Positions 1 to 9,211 of a stretch of 64,000 nucleotides of DNA are shown here, in pieces. Position 1 is the stretch's first letter. The number at the start of each line of letters is the position of its first letter. Under the pieces are notes generated by a model. That model had not been told where the DNA came from. It did no database searches and worked only from the letters and a program-made list of their open reading frames with translations. The DNA lies in assembly GCF_904842695.1 (NCBI RefSeq), contig NZ_CAJGWQ010000003.1:62001-126000 (forward strand), written 5' to 3'. This DNA comes from Gulosibacter hominis (GTDB lineage Bacteria; Actinomycetota; Actinomycetes; Actinomycetales; Microbacteriaceae). The position numbers and the translations under genes are program-made.

Positions 1-327
1 ATTCGGGTGAACTCAACGGGCGCCGGGTGGGTAGTCGTGGCCGACTCCCTCGACCGATCGGGGTGGACGGCCACCATTGACGGTCAACAGACCGAGTTGT
101 TTCGAGCGGATCACGTGGGTGGCGCCGTGTACGTTCCTGATGCGGGAGAACACACAATCACGCTCGAATACAAAACTCCTGGCTTGCGAGTAGGGGCGAC
201 CGTGTCGGCGATCACTCTGGTAGCCGTACTCGCACTTGCCTTGGTGGATTGGCGCGCTCGACGACGCATCACTGCAGAGTCCGCCCAATGCGATCAGCAG
301 CAGAATTCCGACTTGCAGGTTACTTAG
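1..327 (+). CDS. C-terminus of YfhO-like membrane protein (5' truncated)
   Basis: The reading frame is open from base 1, so the start lies before the window and only about 108 residues are present. The visible part is a beta-rich extracytoplasmic stretch (GWTATIDGQ, then an aromatic/Gly-rich AGEHTITLEYKTPGLR) followed by one hydrophobic helix (about residues 64-82 of the visible part) and a short basic cytoplasmic tail. This end is typical of the large YfhO family membrane proteins, which in Gram-positive bacteria help glycosylate surface polymers. It lies directly before the dTDP-rhamnose genes, which fits a role in surface glycan modification. The family assignment rests on the C-terminal pattern alone. 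Confidence 0.6.
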   Translation: MRVNSTGAGWVVVADSLDRSGWTATIDGQQTELFRADHVGGAVYVPDAGEHTITLEYKTPGLRVGATVSAITLVAVLALALVDWRARRRITAESAQCDQQQNSDLQVT

Positions 328-404
328 GAGCATGACACGCGTGTGCTTGCTACATTTATTCGCGGCTCCCGTCGCTGGCGCCCGTTATATCCATGATCGA
401 GCCG

Positions 405-410
405 TACACT
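405..410 (+). promoter_or_regulatory. -10 box of a probably leaderless rmlC transcript
   Basis: TACACT lies 7 nt before the rmlC ATG at 418 and no Shine-Dalgarno sequence is visible there. This TAnnnT-N7-ATG layout is typical of leaderless actinobacterial transcripts, in which transcription starts at or next to the start codon. No convincing -35 was found. Confidence 0.45.
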
Positions 411-417
411 GCTAACT

Positions 418-1032
418 ATGGATATCCGCGAACTGAGCATTGCAGGTAGCTTCGAGATCACACCGAAGCAGTTCCCCGACGACCGAGGTGTCTTCCTCGA
501 GTACTACCGATTCGACAAACTCGCTGAGGCAGTGGGGCACCCCCTCGACCTCAAGCAGGCCAACACCTCGGTGTCGAAGCGCGGCACGGTCCGCGGCATC
601 CACTTCGCGGATGTGCCGCCGAGCCAGGCGAAGTACGTTACCTGCACCCGCGGCGCGGTGATCGACTTTGTGATCGACATCCGCGTCGGTTCGCCCACCT
701 TCGGTCAATGGGACCAGGTGCGACTCGATGACGTAGACCGTCGTGCCATCTACATCCCCGAGGGCCTCGGCCACTGCTTCGTTGCACTCGAGGATGACTC
801 GACCGTCAGCTATCTCTGCTCGGCCACCTACGCACCCGGCCGCGAACACGGCGTGAACCCGCTATGCAAAACCATCGGGCTCGATCTACAGCTGCCCGAA
901 GACGAGCTGTTGCTCTCACCCAAAGACACCGAGGCGCCGGGCCTGCTCAAAGCGAAAGAGCAGGGACTGCTGCCGAAGTACGAAGACTGTGTAGCGTTCT
1001 ACAACGAGCTCAACGAAAAGGCAGGTGCGTAA
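418..1032 (+). CDS. rmlC: dTDP-4-dehydrorhamnose 3,5-epimerase
   Basis: RmlC is a cytoplasmic cupin enzyme that epimerises dTDP-4-keto-6-deoxyglucose at C3 and C5, the third step of dTDP-L-rhamnose synthesis. The 204 residues match the usual family length. The catalytic-His region [16 protein letters not shown] (about residues 60-75) and the later [15 protein letters not shown] segment (about 115-130) are characteristic. The start at 418 has no ribosome binding site but has a -10-like box 7 nt upstream. rmlA follows after 2 nt, so the two are co-transcribed. rmlB and rmlD are not in the window and presumably lie upstream. Confidence 0.9.
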   Translation: MDIRELSIAGSFEITPKQFPDDRGVFLEYYRFDKLAEAVGHPLDLKQANTSVSKRGTVRGIHFADVPPSQAKYVTCTRGAVIDFVIDIRVGSPTFGQWDQVRLDDVDRRAIYIPEGLGHCFVALEDDSTVSYLCSATYAPGREHGVNPLCKTIGLDLQLPEDELLLSPKDTEAPGLLKAKEQGLLPKYEDCVAFYNELNEKAGA

Positions 1033-1034
1033 GT

Positions 1035-1901
1035 ATGAAGGGCATCATCCTCGCCGGTGGTTCGGGCACTCGGCTCTGGCCGATCACCAAGGGCATCTCG
1101 AAGCAACTCATGCCCATCTACGACAAGCCGATGATCTACTACCCGCTATCGACCCTCATGATGGCCGATATTCGCGAGGTGCTGATCATCACCACACCCG
1201 AGTACAATTCGCAGTTCCGCGCACTGCTCGGCGATGGCTCACATCTCGGCATGACGATCGACTATGCCGAGCAGCCCAGCCCAGACGGGCTCGCACAAGC
1301 ATTCATCATCGGTGAAGAATTCATCGGCGACTCGGGATGCGCGCTCGTGCTCGGTGACAACATCTTCCACGGCACCGGCCTCGGATCGTCACTGCGCGCC
1401 CACGGAGAGATCGATGGCGGGCTCATTTTCGCCTACCAGGTGGCCGACCCAACCGCATATGGCGTCGTCGAATTCGACGAGAACATGAAGGCGCTGTCGA
1501 TCGAAGAAAAGCCCAAGCAGCCGAAGTCAAACTACGCCGTGCCGGGTCTGTACTTCTACGACAACGACGTCATCGAAATCGCCAAGAACGTCAAGCCCTC
1601 GGCACGCGGCGAACTCGAGATCTCTTCGGTGAACTCGGCCTACCTCGACGCAGGCAAACTGCAGGTGCATGTGCTCGACCGCGGTACTGCCTGGCTCGAC
1701 ACCGGAACCTTCGAATCGATGATGCAGGCATCGGAGTACGTCAAGGTGATTGAAGACCGTCAGGGTCTCAAGATCGGCTGCATCGAAGAAATTGCCTGGC
1801 GCGCCGGATGGATTGACGACGAGCAGCTCGCTCGACTCGGCGAACCGCTGAAAAAGTCGGGCTACGGTCGCTACATCCAGCGACTGCTCGACCAGGCGTA
1901 G
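1035..1901 (+). CDS. rmlA: glucose-1-phosphate thymidylyltransferase
   Basis: RmlA couples dTTP and glucose-1-phosphate to dTDP-glucose, the first step of dTDP-L-rhamnose synthesis. The start at 1035 gives 288 residues, the family norm; the same frame is open further upstream, but that part overlaps rmlC and lacks family similarity. The N-terminal nucleotide-binding loop GGSGTRLWP (about residues 8-16) is intact, as are LGDNIFHG and the sugar-binding region YGVVEFD. It begins 2 nt after rmlC and is followed after 5 nt by the broken glycosyltransferase, so the three form one transcription unit. Confidence 0.93.
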   Translation: MKGIILAGGSGTRLWPITKGISKQLMPIYDKPMIYYPLSTLMMADIREVLIITTPEYNSQFRALLGDGSHLGMTIDYAEQPSPDGLAQAFIIGEEFIGDSGCALVLGDNIFHGTGLGSSLRAHGEIDGGLIFAYQVADPTAYGVVEFDENMKALSIEEKPKQPKSNYAVPGLYFYDNDVIEIAKNVKPSARGELEISSVNSAYLDAGKLQVHVLDRGTAWLDTGTFESMMQASEYVKVIEDRQGLKIGCIEEIAWRAGWIDDEQLARLGEPLKKSGYGRYIQRLLDQA

Positions 1902-1906
1902 ACCTC

Positions 1907-3018
1907 ATGACGAGCTCTGCTGACAAGCAGCCTCGCATTTCGGTCATCGTGCCGGTTTATAACGCGAGCAAATATCTGGTTGAGACGATTTCAAGTGTCA
2001 CGCGGCAGACGCTTCGTGATCTCGAGATCATCATCGTTGACGATGGAGATCGACCGACGACTCAGTTGCTATCGCAGAGGAACTCGCCGCTGGTGATGCG
2101 CGCATTCAGCTCTTCGCGCTCGAAACGAACCAGGGGGTTGGTGCCGCGCGAAACTTTGGGATCAAACATGCCACGGGAGAGTTCCTCTACTTCCTAGACA
2201 GTGATGACCGCCTGCACGAAGAAGCACTGGAAGTGCTTTCAAGAAAATCCGCCAACGAGCAGCTCGACATCCTGTATTTTGACGCCGAACCCTTCTTTGA
2301 CTCGCCGCAGCTCGAATGTGAAAAGGGTGGCTACCGCATCTACTACCAGCGCAGCGACAGCTACCCCGGAGTCAAACCAGGTGTCGAACTCCTCGTCGAG
2401 ATGACCGCGAACGATGATTGGAAGCCGGGCCCGCCGCTGCAGCTTGCACGCCGCTCTTTTATCGAAGAAAAGGGCGTCACATTCCCCGAGGGAACATTTC
2501 ACGAAGACAACCCCTACACGCTGTTGAACGCGCTAGCCGCAAAACGAGTCGCCTATGAACCACGCGCGCTCCTATACCGACGCATTCGTGAGGGATCAAT
2601 AGTAACGAGCAGACCAACGCCAAAGCACATCTACGGTCTTTTCGATGCCTATGTGCAGGGAAGCTCCATCGCCGACCGTCTGGGTTACGAGCCCAGTAGT
2701 CGAGAAGGTCAGGCAATCGATTGGGAGATCCGCAAGCTGGCAGACGATGCTCAGCGAAAACATGCGCGGCTTTCTACGGAGGCTGAGAGAACACAAGTGC
2801 GTGATCAGCTGGGCTCTTCGTTCGCTCATCGGGATATTGCTGAACTGTCGCAGCTTCGGGCAGAGGCTGCAGCCTACCGGCGAAATCTTCAGAAAGTTGA
2901 GCAGGATTTGCTTGCCATTCAACAGCGGTCGGCCCGACGGTCGCGTAGCCTGTTCGTGCGGGCGCTCGGCAAAATAAAGAACCGAGCTTCAACACTGCTC
3001 CGCCGCTTGCGACGATGA
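1907..3018 (+). pseudogene. family 2 glycosyltransferase disrupted by a frameshift
   Basis: A GT2 (GT-A fold) glycosyltransferase, expected to transfer a sugar from a nucleotide donor during surface glycan assembly. It opens with ISVIVPVYNASKYL and the donor-binding IIIVDDG (about residues 10-47). At 2048-2049 two extra bases (GA, apparently a duplication inside GGAGAT) throw it out of frame, and that frame ends at 2197. Removing them restores the expected DDGSTDDS, then GVGAARNFG and FLDSDD, and the frame then stays open to 3018 (about 370 residues in all). The C-terminal 100 residues are charged and coiled-coil-like, ending in a basic tail. It follows rmlA after 5 nt. It could be a true null allele, a phase-variable gene or a sequencing error. 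Confidence 0.8.
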
Positions 3019-3038
3019 AGCCGCCGGCTGACCAATAT

Positions 3039-3897
3039 TCACTTGGCCGGTCTCATCGGGAACGAACGCATCAGGTCTGATTGAATGAATGCTAGATTCC
3101 GGAGAGGGCGCCACAGTGAGATGTAATGGTCGAGATGATCCATTAGGTCTATCGGTGAAACGGGTTCACGCTTGGTTGCGAACGCCGAATAAAAATCATC
3201 AAACTTGTAACGACCACCAATTACCTGGTCGCTGAACTGCACCCAGGCATTGGGAACGCCGAACGACTCCGCAACGATCACGCCGTGTAGGCTTGATGAG
3301 ATCACGAATCTACTCGTTGCGATTTCCTTGATCACCTGGCTGACTGGTGCCATTACGTCGATGTGGTGAGCTCCCAGTCGGGAAACCAGCTCCTGTGCTG
3401 CCGTATTACCTTGGTCAACATAATGTGGAATTACACTCACGCTAAAGTTAGGAGATGCGGTTTTCGTAACTTCTGGAAAGGCAAGCGGGGTGAGGATTCC
3501 CGGATCGCCCAATGCGATATGCCGCTTCGTAAGATGCCGTATGCGCTGCAGTGAAAGCTGCCCGCGCACCGCGCGAATGTCGAGCGGCGGGCCAGAATAA
3601 TTCTCACCGGGAGCTACGAATCCAGACCCCCAGATCACGGGGTCGGCGAAAGGTTACCGTTTGTTCGACCTCTTGCAAGACTGAGCCGATGCTCACGAGT
3701 TCGCATTCATCAATGGGGGCATAAGTGGTGTTGACAGCGAAAAGGCGCTCGATCAGCTCTTTGCTGAGTTGGTCGCCAAAATTGCCGGTAGGTTGATCCC
3801 CTTTCCAAGAGAATAACCTGACGGGCTGTGATCTCCAGAGAATGGACCGTGGAACTTGTCGACGCGCCAGTGACTTGAGTCGCTTCAATTTCTGCAC
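3039..3897 (-). pseudogene. polysaccharide pyruvyl transferase family protein disrupted by a frameshift
   Basis: The two overlapping minus-strand frames (3897-3604 and 3638-3039) are halves of one polysaccharide pyruvyl transferase. These enzymes add ketal-linked pyruvate from PEP to surface sugars. The N-terminal half shows the family's GNFGDQLSKELIERLF. The C-terminal half shows IWGSGF, HYVDQGN and the late SSSLHGVIVAESFGVP. The halves join perfectly if one base is removed from the AAA run at 3649-3651 (TTT in the coding strand), giving TVTFADPVIWGSGF. Intact length would be about 286 residues. The start is probably GTG at 3897. It is convergent with the broken glycosyltransferase, 20 nt away. 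Confidence 0.8.
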
Positions 3898-3942
3898 TCT
3901 TATTCGCCTAGGTTCCTTGCGGTGGCGGGTCGAGACCGTTCA

Positions 3943-5172
3943 CTAGTGCCGCGTCAATCGGCGAGTGAAGTTGATGGCACCCTGGAGAAATTCGGGTGCA
4001 AGTTGCGTCTTGAGGTGTGCGTTTTCGTCGAGGAGTTCGACAATTTTTTGATCGAGCATCAGTTCGCGTTCGTGCCTGCAAGTCATTTCAGTTTCTAACT
4101 CTGTCTCCAAGCTTAGGATTTTCTCATGCTGCAGCTGATTGTGCATTTCAAGGTCGGCGGTATGCTGCTGTGACTCATGCAGGTCCCGCTGCAGCCTCGA
4201 GACTTCTTGGGTCCGCCCGCTTTCAACATTGACTAATATCGGCCCGACACGTTTGTAGTCGGCAAGCAATTTGTCGGCATCAGGCATCGCAATCGGCGCA
4301 AACTGACCGGTGTGTTTGGAAGCAGAAATGCTCTGGTAGAGCTTCGCGATTCGTTCATCCGTTACGAAGCCGTCACCGTTAATTCCTACAGAAAGTCTCG
4401 CTACGAAAAACGGTTTTAGAAAGTCAGCCTTAAGCCAACGGTAGTCGCGCATGGTGTGATGACGGGGGCTAGGTTTTAAGTCTGGGTTTGACTCATATGC
4501 CTTCCCAGTCATGGTAACTCGCGCACGGTACTGCTGCCATGAGCGCCATGGGACATGTAGTACCTCAATTGCAATACCTTCTGGCAGGCCGTCTGCTTCC
4601 GGAGCAGAACTGAAATGATTTCCCTGCGCAACCTCTATATTCTCACAGCCCGGATGAATAAGGTTATGCGTCGGGTGAGTGTGGAGGCCGACTAGTTTCA
4701 ACTGTTCCTGTGTGCGAACATCCCGAAGCGTGGTGCTGGCGAGGTCTATGCCAGACTCGAGAGCGCGGCCAATCATGTTGCTGACCGGGATGGGGAAAGA
4801 TTCCCCCGATCGTGGGAGTGATCGAACCGCATTGCCGAGGGATTCCCCTTCGGGTACGACCCAAAACTCATCGGCGTCTGAGTTTAATACCCAATCCGCC
4901 GAGTACTGCGTGTACGCGTCACGCGCCATTCCCGTGACCACCTGATATTGCCTCTTGTCATGGTGGGGATAGTGGCGTAGGTCAATCAGACCCTTACTAG
5001 CATAGTTTTCAAGGATCTCGCGGGTGCCATCGGCCGAAGCGTTGTCAGTCACGATGATTTGATCAAGTCCCTGTGAAAGGTGGTATTCAAGCCAGGTGGA
5101 TATGATGTCGGCTTCGTCGCGCACCATTAGAGTCATCACCACGCGAGGCTTACGCTGGTTGTTTGCACCCAT
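3943..5172 (-). CDS. glycosyltransferase (GT2-like) with C-terminal coiled coil
   Basis: A 409-residue cytoplasmic protein. The N-terminal half is the Glyco_tranf_2_4 type: VMTLMVRDEADIISTWLEYHLSQG, then IIVTDNASADGTREIL, and an acidic NSDADEFW that should bind the metal-nucleotide donor. The last 100 residues are heptad-like (RLQRDLHESQQHT... through LLDENAHLKTQL), suggesting oligomerisation or partner binding. ATG at 5172 is chosen because AGGGAG lies just upstream; a GTG five codons earlier is the alternative. It is the last gene of the minus-strand wzm-wzt unit, 27 nt downstream of wzt. The acceptor sugar cannot be told from sequence. Confidence 0.8.
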   Translation of the reverse strand: MGANNQRKPRVVMTLMVRDEADIISTWLEYHLSQGLDQIIVTDNASADGTREILENYASKGLIDLRHYPHHDKRQYQVVTGMARDAYTQYSADWVLNSDADEFWVVPEGESLGNAVRSLPRSGESFPIPVSNMIGRALESGIDLASTTLRDVRTQEQLKLVGLHTHPTHNLIHPGCENIEVAQGNHFSSAPEADGLPEGIAIEVLHVPWRSWQQYRARVTMTGKAYESNPDLKPSPRHHTMRDYRWLKADFLKPFFVARLSVGINGDGFVTDERIAKLYQSISASKHTGQFAPIAMPDADKLLADYKRVGPILVNVESGRTQEVSRLQRDLHESQQHTADLEMHNQLQHEKILSLETELETEMTCRHERELMLDQKIVELLDENAHLKTQLAPEFLQGAINFTRRLTRH

Positions 5173-5199
5173 TACTTGCTCCCTCACAAACGGAAGTTA

Positions 5200-6441
5200 C
5201 TAAACGTCAACTTGAAGCTTCGATACGACTTTTGAATACACCGGGCCGATGCTTTCTGCGCCTGCGACGACTTCGAAAGCGCCGAGCGACTCGGCACGTG
5301 AAATTTCACGACGCTTGCCATCATAGAATGTTGCATTCACTGTGTAGGATCCACTTCCCAGCGATAAGTCAGGAATCTCAAAGATGACCTTGAACTTTCC
5401 AGAGATAGGGATATTTCGTGAGCCAGTAACATGAGTAGATGTTGCCAATACGGTGGTGTCAAGTTGATTTACGAGCGATATGGCAAGGTCCCATTGATCA
5501 AACTCAACGCGAGAATCAACTGTCACCTCAACCGTTAGGTCGTTTCCGGGTGTGAGGTGGGAACCACTTCGTGGCCTCGACACAATGTCGATGATGTCGA
5601 GCTGTTCATTTAGGCGCTTGAGTTCTTCTTCGCGTGCTCGTTCACGTGCGATTCGCGCGCGAGCTGCGTCAGCGTCGAGTTCGCTGTCAAAACCGGCACG
5701 CAAGATGCTCACCGCCTCATCGGCCGGGCCGTCAAAAACGACGTGTCCTCGTCCCAGTACGACCGCTCGGCTGCAGAATTTGGTAATTTGGCCAAGACTA
5801 TGCGAAACCAAGATGATGGTACGTCCCTCATCCTGGAAGCTGCGGATCTTATCGAGACATTTTTTCTGAAACGCCTCGTCGCCTACTGCGAGTACCTCAT
5901 CAACCAGGAGTATGTCAGGGTCCACGTTGATTGCGACGGCAAATGCGAGCCGCACGTACATGCCTGATGAGTAGAATTTGACCTGTGTATCGATGAAGTC
6001 GGCAATACCCGAAAAGTCGACGATTTCGTCAAACAGTTCGTCTGTTTGTTCGTGGCTGAGCCCAAGAATTGACGCGTTCAGGTAGATATTTTCGCGCCCA
6101 GTGAGATCTGGGTGGAACCCTGCACCAAGTTCTAACAGCGCTGCCATGCGCCCACGAGTGCGAACGCTTCCAGACGTCGGTTCGATGATGCCACCAAGCG
6201 TCTTCAGCAGGGTAGATTTGCCTGAGCCATTGGGTCCGATGAGGCCCACCGTTTCGCCAGCTCGGATTTGAAGGGATACTCCATTGAGAGCCCAAAAGTC
6301 CCGACGATTTGCAGTTGAGCGGCGCGGGTTGACGAGTCGCTCCTTGAGTGACTTGTTCTGCTGGACTACAAAGCGCTTTGTGATTGATTCGAGATCGACG
6401 ACGACTGGCATTTCGTTGAGGTTGATGAGCTGATCTGTCAC
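5200..6441 (-). CDS. wzt: polysaccharide-export ABC transporter ATP-binding protein (Wzt type)
   Basis: The ATPase of an ABC-2 type exporter that moves a finished, undecaprenyl-linked polysaccharide across the membrane. Of 413 residues, about 1-245 are the nucleotide-binding domain: Walker A GPNGSGKST (69-77), signature YSSGM (157-161) and Walker B ILLVDE (177-182). Residues about 275-413 form an extra beta-rich domain like the carbohydrate-binding C-terminus of Escherichia coli O9a Wzt, which recognises the capped polymer. The GTG start follows the wzm stop codon with no gap and has its own AGGAG, so the two are translationally coupled. Confidence 0.9.
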   Translation of the reverse strand: MTDQLINLNEMPVVVDLESITKRFVVQQNKSLKERLVNPRRSTANRRDFWALNGVSLQIRAGETVGLIGPNGSGKSTLLKTLGGIIEPTSGSVRTRGRMAALLELGAGFHPDLTGRENIYLNASILGLSHEQTDELFDEIVDFSGIADFIDTQVKFYSSGMYVRLAFAVAINVDPDILLVDEVLAVGDEAFQKKCLDKIRSFQDEGRTIILVSHSLGQITKFCSRAVVLGRGHVVFDGPADEAVSILRAGFDSELDADAARARIARERAREEELKRLNEQLDIIDIVSRPRSGSHLTPGNDLTVEVTVDSRVEFDQWDLAISLVNQLDTTVLATSTHVTGSRNIPISGKFKVIFEIPDLSLGSGSYTVNATFYDGKRREISRAESLGAFEVVAGAESIGPVYSKVVSKLQVDV

Positions 6442-7395
6442 TTATAGCTCCTGTGCAAAATTGCCTTGAAGGCGTGCGAATATTCTTTGACTAAACCAGA
6501 TGCCGATCACGCCAACTGCGAGTGCTATGAGCATGTTAGTCATGAGGCTGTCTGGAAAGTACCCGCCTGGGTACGCAGCCTCGAGCCCGGAGCCAGGTGC
6601 CCAAAAAGCTGCTTGGAAGCCGAGAATTGCGAGCGTAACGGGATTGCTTACGTAGATGGTGTTGAGTGTCTCGAGACCGTTGCCCATAAGGACTTGGTGG
6701 ACCATCTGCCATGAGTAGACGATCGGGCTGAACCACATGAGTAGTAGCAGAAGAACCTCGACGAGATACTGCACGTCTCGCAAATAGACGTTCGTTGCAG
6801 CGAGCGTAAGCCCAAGGCAGGTACCCCACGCCAAGACAATGAGCAGCGCAACCACTGCGTAAAGCAGGTGTAGGCCAAAGCTCAATGTGCCGAGGACGCC
6901 TGCGGCAATTAGCAATATGACCATCTGCATCGTGAAGTTGAAGAGCGCTGAGCCGATTGTCGAGATAGGGAAGATCTCTCGAGGGAGATGTACCTTCTTC
7001 ACTAGAGCTGCATTCGTGACTATCGACCCAGTCATGGATTGGATGATTTCACTGAAAAGTCCCCAAAGCGTGAGGCCCGTGAAAATATAGACGGCGAAGT
7101 TGGGGACGCTACGGGCTGCGCCTAAGAACTCCCCCATTACCAGGTAGTAGATAAGCAGCTGCGTGAGGGGCCTGATGAGTGTCCACGTGAATCCGAGGAC
7201 TGAATCTTTGTAACGCCCTACGAGTTCGCGGCGAACCAGCAACCCTAGCAGTTCCCGGCGTCTAGCTAGTTCACGCACGGAGTTGATGAACCCTTTGAAG
7301 GGATTTCGAGTCGGTTCCCGTGTCTCGAACTCGAGTGACTGCAAGCGTTGTGCTCGGCTGATAGCTTGCTGTTCCATCTCGTTGATATAGTCCAT
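6442..7395 (-). CDS. wzm: polysaccharide-export ABC transporter permease (Wzm type)
   Basis: The membrane subunit of the ABC-2 exporter paired with wzt. It has 317 residues, with an N-terminal amphipathic region (LVRRELVGRYKDSVLGFTWTLIRPL, the ABC2_membrane hallmark, shown here in shortened form) and about six membrane helices. ATG at 7395 is preferred over the longer frame from 7449 because GAAGGAAG precedes it at suitable spacing and the extra upstream residues look non-native. It is divergent from the RgpF-like gene at 7538, so 7396-7537 should hold both promoters. Confidence 0.88.
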   Translation of the reverse strand: MDYINEMEQQAISRAQRLQSLEFETREPTRNPFKGFINSVRELARRRELLGLLVRRELVGRYKDSVLGFTWTLIRPLTQLLIYYLVMGEFLGAARSVPNFAVYIFTGLTLWGLFSEIIQSMTGSIVTNAALVKKVHLPREIFPISTIGSALFNFTMQMVILLIAAGVLGTLSFGLHLLYAVVALLIVLAWGTCLGLTLAATNVYLRDVQYLVEVLLLLLMWFSPIVYSWQMVHQVLMGNGLETLNTIYVSNPVTLAILGFQAAFWAPGSGLEAAYPGGYFPDSLMTNMLIALAVGVIGIWFSQRIFARLQGNFAQEL

Positions 7396-7537
7396 GCACT
7401 TCTTCCTTCGGGCGCACTTTGCTTGTCTGGTGTGCCGCGTGATTGGCAATCATACTCATTGAGCGCGTGACGCTACGGTGGACGGGCTGAATAGTATGAT
7501 CTTCTCAGTCAGGTTCAACCACAACAGGAGGCTCACG

Positions 7538-9211
7538 GTGCGTCGCCACCTCGTTTTCTTGCACTACGACCCCGAGGGGTACGTTGACAACGCTGTCCTC
7601 CACACTCTCCGTGGGTTTCGTCCCCACGTCGAGAAGATCTTTGTAGTCGTCAATGGTTTCCTCGACGCGCAGTCACGTCAGCGCCTTGACGGGGTCGCAG
7701 ACGAAGTCATGGAACGGGAGAACATCGGTTTTGATATCGGAGCGTACCGTGCAGCTTTCGGGCGAATTGGCTATGGAGAGCTTGCAAAATATGATGAGCT
7801 GCTCCTAGTGAACTATACGTTCCTTGGGCCGGTTGGCAGCTTCGCCAGTCTCTTCGAACGCATGGATGCCGTGCCAGTGGACTTCTGGGGCATGACTGAC
7901 CACATCGCTATGACCCCACACCCTATCGCAGGTGTGGGTACTATGCCTCAACACCTCCAGTCCTACTGGATTGCAATTCGTCAGCGTATGCTCGCATCCG
8001 CAGACTTCCGGGAGTACTGGTCCGGGCTGAAAAACGCGCACTCCTACAACGACGTCATCATCAAGTTTGAGACGCAGTTCACCAAGCATTTCGCGGACCT
8101 CGGATACACGTGGAAGTCTGCTTACGGTCACGAGCGATACGGCACTCTCAATGCTTCCATGGAAGCGCCACTGGCGCAGCTCGATGACGGCTGCCCGATT
8201 TTCAAGCGGCGAATCTTCTTCCATGATGCGGTTGACCGAGACCATGCAGGTTTGGCAGCGGCCGAGGTCGCGAAACGTGCGATTGAGCTCGGTTACCCGC
8301 GTGACGTTCTTATTGACGGCATCTATCGGCGGACCCCATCGCGTCAGCTTTCCGCCGCGCTTGATGGCTATCTTGTGTTGCCGGAGCAGGCTGGCGACAG
8401 TGCAAACGTTGGTTCCAAGGCTGTAGTGAACGACGACGAGCATTTCTGGCAGTCGTGGTTGCGAGACGGGCAGAACGTTTTCGAAGGTGCTTCATACCTA
8501 ATTAGAACTGGAAATGAATTTGACGCCGCGTCCGTCCACGCGGCATTGCGAGCCGCTCACTCGCGGGCGTTCGGTGTCATCGTCCGCCAGCCTGCTGGGA
8601 TTGTGAACGCGTTTGATCAAGACGACCGTCTTGGCTTTGTCGTCCCTCTCGTTGAGCATCGGTCAACCGACGCGCTGGGCAAGGGCTATGCGCAATACGG
8701 CCCGCAGGTTCACGCACTCGCTGACTTGCTCGGTGTCCGTCCACCTTTAGAGCCAGACGCACCACTGACTCCGGTGCTTGGGATCTCAGCGTTGCGTTCA
8801 GACGCCTTCGCTTCGCTGCCGCAACAAGTGGCTGCGGCCGGTGGGTGGGATTCCCTGGCATCAAGTATGGGTGGAGACAAGGCGCTGTCAGACCTGCTCG
8901 ACCTTCTTGCGGCCGATATAGCCAGGTCCAATGGCTTCTACACAGCGCAAGCAACTACGGCATTTCAGCTGCGTGTTTCTCACTCAATGCTTGAGCAAAA
9001 ATTCTCGCGCCTGTCATCTCGGTTTGGTCCCGGGCCGCAAACGCCATTCAAAGGGGAGCTCAGGACCGGGAATGGTGAGGCTCGGGCCGCTATTGCGAGA
9101 GCTATTAAGCGTCTAGCCCCCAAGACTGCGGCCCGGATGGGCGCGGCCGAGCGAAAAGCCAAGTCAACGGTTAAACGACTTGCTCAAGCCTTTCGGCGGA
9201 TGGTGAAATGA
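7538..9211 (+). CDS. rhamnan synthesis F family protein (first copy)
   Basis: A 557-residue protein of the RgpF type, named after the streptococcal rhamnan biosynthesis glycosyltransferase. Typical segments are VFLHYDPEGYVDNAVLHTL at the N-terminus, ERENIGFDIGAYRAAF (about residues 60-75) and LLLVNYTFLGP (about 90-100). The C-terminal 50 residues are very basic and may sit on the membrane. The start is GTG at 7538, because AGGAGG at 7526-7531 is 6 nt upstream; an ATG-like start at 7478 would lack this. It overlaps the next gene by 4 nt (ATGA), indicating coupled translation of two related proteins. Linkage and acceptor are unknown. Confidence 0.82.
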   Translation: MRRHLVFLHYDPEGYVDNAVLHTLRGFRPHVEKIFVVVNGFLDAQSRQRLDGVADEVMERENIGFDIGAYRAAFGRIGYGELAKYDELLLVNYTFLGPVGSFASLFERMDAVPVDFWGMTDHIAMTPHPIAGVGTMPQHLQSYWIAIRQRMLASADFREYWSGLKNAHSYNDVIIKFETQFTKHFADLGYTWKSAYGHERYGTLNASMEAPLAQLDDGCPIFKRRIFFHDAVDRDHAGLAAAEVAKRAIELGYPRDVLIDGIYRRTPSRQLSAALDGYLVLPEQAGDSANVGSKAVVNDDEHFWQSWLRDGQNVFEGASYLIRTGNEFDAASVHAALRAAHSRAFGVIVRQPAGIVNAFDQDDRLGFVVPLVEHRSTDALGKGYAQYGPQVHALADLLGVRPPLEPDAPLTPVLGISALRSDAFASLPQQVAAAGGWDSLASSMGGDKALSDLLDLLAADIARSNGFYTAQATTAFQLRVSHSMLEQKFSRLSSRFGPGPQTPFKGELRTGNGEARAAIARAIKRLAPKTAARMGAAERKAKSTVKRLAQAFRRMVK

